33,395 bases of DNA from Akkermansia sp. (GTDB lineage: Bacteria; Verrucomicrobiota; Verrucomicrobiia; Verrucomicrobiales; Akkermansiaceae). Below are positions 31,490 to 33,395 of this stretch, in pieces (the stretch's first letter is position 1; every line of letters begins with the position of its first letter). A model generated the notes under the pieces. The model ran no database searches. It saw only the letters and a list, made by a program, of their open reading frames with translations, and was not told the DNA's origin. The stretch spans positions 1 to 33,395 of the forward strand of contig JAGBDZ010000050.1 in the NCBI GenBank assembly GCA_017937215.1, read 5' to 3'. The position numbers were made by a program, and so were the translations under genes.

Positions 31490-33163
31490 ATGAGCAAGTC
31501 ATTCCTGCCTGCGCAGTACGCACATCCCTACGAAATTAACGAAAAATACAGCAAGTCAGTGGCCTATTTCTGCATGGAATACGCCATCGACAACGTGTTC
31601 AAGATTTACTCCGGCGGCCTGGGCTACCTGGCCGGTTCCCACATGCGCTCTGCCGGTGCGCTGCGCCAGAATCTGGTGGGCGTGGGCATTCTCTGGTCCT
31701 ACGGCTACTACAACCAGATCCGCGCGGAGGACGGTTCCATGGCGGTGCAGTACCTGCGCAAGGATTACAGCTTCCTGGAAGACCACAACATCAAGTTCCT
31801 CATCCGCATCTGCGGAGCCCCGGTGTGGGTGAAGGCCTACTTCCTGCGTCCGGATACCTTCGGCACGGCGCCTATGTTCTTCCTGACCACCGATTTGCCG
31901 GAAAATGATGATATTTCCCGCTCCATCACGCAGCGACTGTACGACTCCAACCCGATGACCCGCATCTCGCAGTACATCGTGCTGGGTCAGGGTGGCGCCC
32001 GTCTCTTCGAGGAACTGGGGGTGGAACCGGAAATCTACCACATGAACGAGGCTCACGCCATCGGCGCCGCCTTCAACATGCTGGCCCGCAACGGCGGCAA
32101 TGTGGATGAAGTGCGCAAGCGTTTCGTCTTCACCACCCACACCCCGGAAGAAGCCGGCAACGAAAAGATGGATATCAACCTCATGGCCAACTTCTCCTTC
32201 TTCGACGGTCTCACCCTGGAGCAGGTGCGCAGCATGCTCAAGCTCGACCCGAATGAGCAGACCTTCAACTACACCCTGGCGGCCCTGCGCCTCTCGCACA
32301 TGGCCAACGGCGTTTCCGCGCTGCATGGCGAGGTTTCCCGCCAGATGTGGCAGGGCTACAGCGATATCTGCCCCATCACCCATGTGACCAATGCCCAGAA
32401 CCGCGACTACTGGCAGGACCCCGAGCTGGCCGAAGCCTTTGCCATGGGCGATAAGAAAGCCTTTATCCACCGCAAGCGCGCCCTCAAGAAGGAGCTCTTC
32501 CGCGTGGTGGGCGAGCAGACCGGCCACCTCTTTGACCAGGATACCCTCACCATTGTGTGGGCGCGCCGATTCGCCGCCTACAAGCGTCCGGCACTCATCA
32601 CCGAGAACCCGGTCATGTTCGAGCGCATGCTGCAGCGCACCAACCGCCCGGTGCAGATGATCTGGGCCGGCAAGCCCTACCCCACCGACTTCACCGCCGT
32701 GGATATCTTCAACAAGCTCAACCGACTGAGCGAAAAACACCCGCGCTGCGCCGTGCTCACCGGCTACGAACTTGGTCTGAGCCGACTGCTCAAGAACGGC
32801 TCCGATATCTGGCTGAACAACCCCGTGGTCACCCGCGAAGCCTCCGGCACCTCGGGCATGAGCGCCACCATGAACGGCTCCATCTCTGTTTCCACGAACG
32901 ATGGCTGGGTGCGTGAGTTCGCCCGCGATGGTCAGAACTGCTTCCTCATTCCCGAGGCCAAGGCAGGTCTGCCGCCCGAAGCCCGCGACCGTTCCGACCG
33001 CGACAACTTCTACAGCGTGCTGGAAAGCAAGATTCTGCCCCTCTACTACGACAACCGCGACAAGTGGATGGACCTGGTCTTCACCGGTCTGCACGATATC
33101 TGCCCCGCCTTCGATTCCGACCGCATGGCAGATGAGTACTACGTGAAGATGTACAACTGCTGA
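31490..33163 (+). CDS. short alpha-glucan phosphorylase homologue lacking the PLP lysine
   Basis: This 557-residue GT35-type protein resembles the short alpha-glucan phosphorylases (TIGR02094) that cleave glycogen or maltodextrin with phosphate. Family blocks are YFCMEYAIDN, YSGGLGYLAG, FTTHTPEEAGNE, THVTNAQNRDYW, IVWARRFAAYKRP, IWAGKPYP and the C-terminal REASGTSGMSATMNG. In catalytic phosphorylases the last block reads ...GM/NMK..., where the Lys binds PLP; here that position is Ser458. The remainder of the fold appears intact and there is no frameshift. It may be a non-PLP glycosyltransferase, a regulatory paralogue, or a distinct subgroup. The gene stands alone with a strong terminator. 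Confidence 0.88.
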   Translation: MSKSFLPAQYAHPYEINEKYSKSVAYFCMEYAIDNVFKIYSGGLGYLAGSHMRSAGALRQNLVGVGILWSYGYYNQIRAEDGSMAVQYLRKDYSFLEDHNIKFLIRICGAPVWVKAYFLRPDTFGTAPMFFLTTDLPENDDISRSITQRLYDSNPMTRISQYIVLGQGGARLFEELGVEPEIYHMNEAHAIGAAFNMLARNGGNVDEVRKRFVFTTHTPEEAGNEKMDINLMANFSFFDGLTLEQVRSMLKLDPNEQTFNYTLAALRLSHMANGVSALHGEVSRQMWQGYSDICPITHVTNAQNRDYWQDPELAEAFAMGDKKAFIHRKRALKKELFRVVGEQTGHLFDQDTLTIVWARRFAAYKRPALITENPVMFERMLQRTNRPVQMIWAGKPYPTDFTAVDIFNKLNRLSEKHPRCAVLTGYELGLSRLLKNGSDIWLNNPVVTREASGTSGMSATMNGSISVSTNDGWVREFARDGQNCFLIPEAKAGLPPEARDRSDRDNFYSVLESKILPLYYDNRDKWMDLVFTGLHDICPAFDSDRMADEYYVKMYNC

Positions 33164-33177
33164 GAAACACCTCACAC

Positions 33178-33221
33178 AAAAAACGCACCAGTCTCCTATG
33201 CGGCAGACTGGTGCGTTTTTT
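33178..33221 (+). terminator. phosphorylase gene terminator
   Basis: A perfect 17-bp stem (33178-33194 with 33205-33221) with a 10-base loop and T6 in the 3' arm. It lies 15 bases after the stop codon. Confidence 0.92.
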
Positions 33222-33250
33222 GCATGCGTCCCATAGTTTGAAAAACTGCT

Positions 33251-33395
33251 CGATAAATTGATGTTTATCGGGCTGAAAGCCCGAGGCATTTTTGAGTCCC
33301 GGAGGGACGTCAGCCCGTAGACCGGGGTGAAGCCTCGAAGAGGCGGAACCCCGGGTCAGGCAAATAATATTCCCGGAACCCCCGAAGTGGGGTGG
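33251..33395. repeat. palindromic intergenic repeat module, cut by window end
   Basis: A series of short hairpins with purine loops occurs: 33251-33257/33264-33270 (CGATAAA), 33268-33274/33278-33284 (TCGGGCT, loop GAA), 33296-33300/33304-33308 (GTCCC, loop GGA), an outer pair 33322-33328/33348-33354 (CCGGGGT) enclosing 33332-33336/33340-33344 (GCCTC, loop GAA), and 33378-33382/33389-33393 (ACCCC). No coding frame is supported. It looks like a dispersed intergenic element of the kind common in Verrucomicrobiota and Planctomycetota. Confidence 0.65.

Noticed and set aside
31556..33289. 577-codon open frame opposite the phosphorylase gene
   Set aside because: It is antisense to a gene with clear family blocks and runs through the terminator, with no recognisable domain.

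Overview
The window reads as a chromosomal segment of a GC-rich Gram-negative bacterium, most likely a Verrucomicrobiota member close to Akkermansiaceae. That assignment is an inference from gene content (LptF/G permease, NuoA, pbpC/alpha-2-macroglobulin pair, CdaA, Sel1 and TMEM43-like proteins), from the near absence of Shine-Dalgarno sequences, and from palindrome-rich intergenic modules. It was not tested against a database. Most of the window is ordinary core metabolism and envelope genes. The only mobile element recognised is one IS110-family insertion at the left end.

Layout. 1-1686: an IS110-family transposase gene with long flanking non-coding DNA, a 12-bp inverted repeat and three strong GC hairpins. 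1687-9755 (-): an alpha-2-macroglobulin gene and pbpC, overlapping by 4 bp. 9937-10389 (+): an ankyrin-repeat gene. 10416-13909 (-): a tight operon thyA-folA-small membrane protein-Sel1 protein-membrane protein-TMEM43-like protein. 13910-14037: tandem heptamers and a hairpin. 14038-16216 (-): pyrF, then a thioredoxin-like and membrane-protein pair. 16596-20079 (+): uspA, a YmdB-type phosphoesterase, tcdA, an RlmB-like methyltransferase and a metallophosphoesterase, nearly all overlapping. 20170-20439 (+): an HU gene. 20521-22084 (-): cdaA, an overlapping 55-codon YbbR/CdaR-like gene, and bioD. 22226-23452 (+): an LptF/LptG permease. 23509-27216 (-): metH. 27304-29183 (-): a Sel1 lipoprotein, a DUF1287 protein and a solitary nuoA. 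29277-30662 (+): glutamate decarboxylase. 30671-31333: a divergent pair encoding AP2-like and ribbon-helix-helix-like small proteins. 31490-33163 (+): a short alpha-glucan phosphorylase homologue, then a terminator and a palindromic intergenic module running off the window.

Most interesting signals: (i) at least six genes have sigma70-type promoters placed so that transcription would begin at or within a few bases of the ATG, pointing to leaderless mRNAs; (ii) a 55-aa protein that looks like only the membrane anchor of CdaR/YbbR is encoded between cdaA and bioD; (iii) the phosphorylase homologue has Ser where the PLP-binding Lys is expected; (iv) the IS110 element has non-coding flanks large enough for a bridge RNA and a possible subterminal inverted repeat; (v) a nuoA terminator overlaps the metH promoter.
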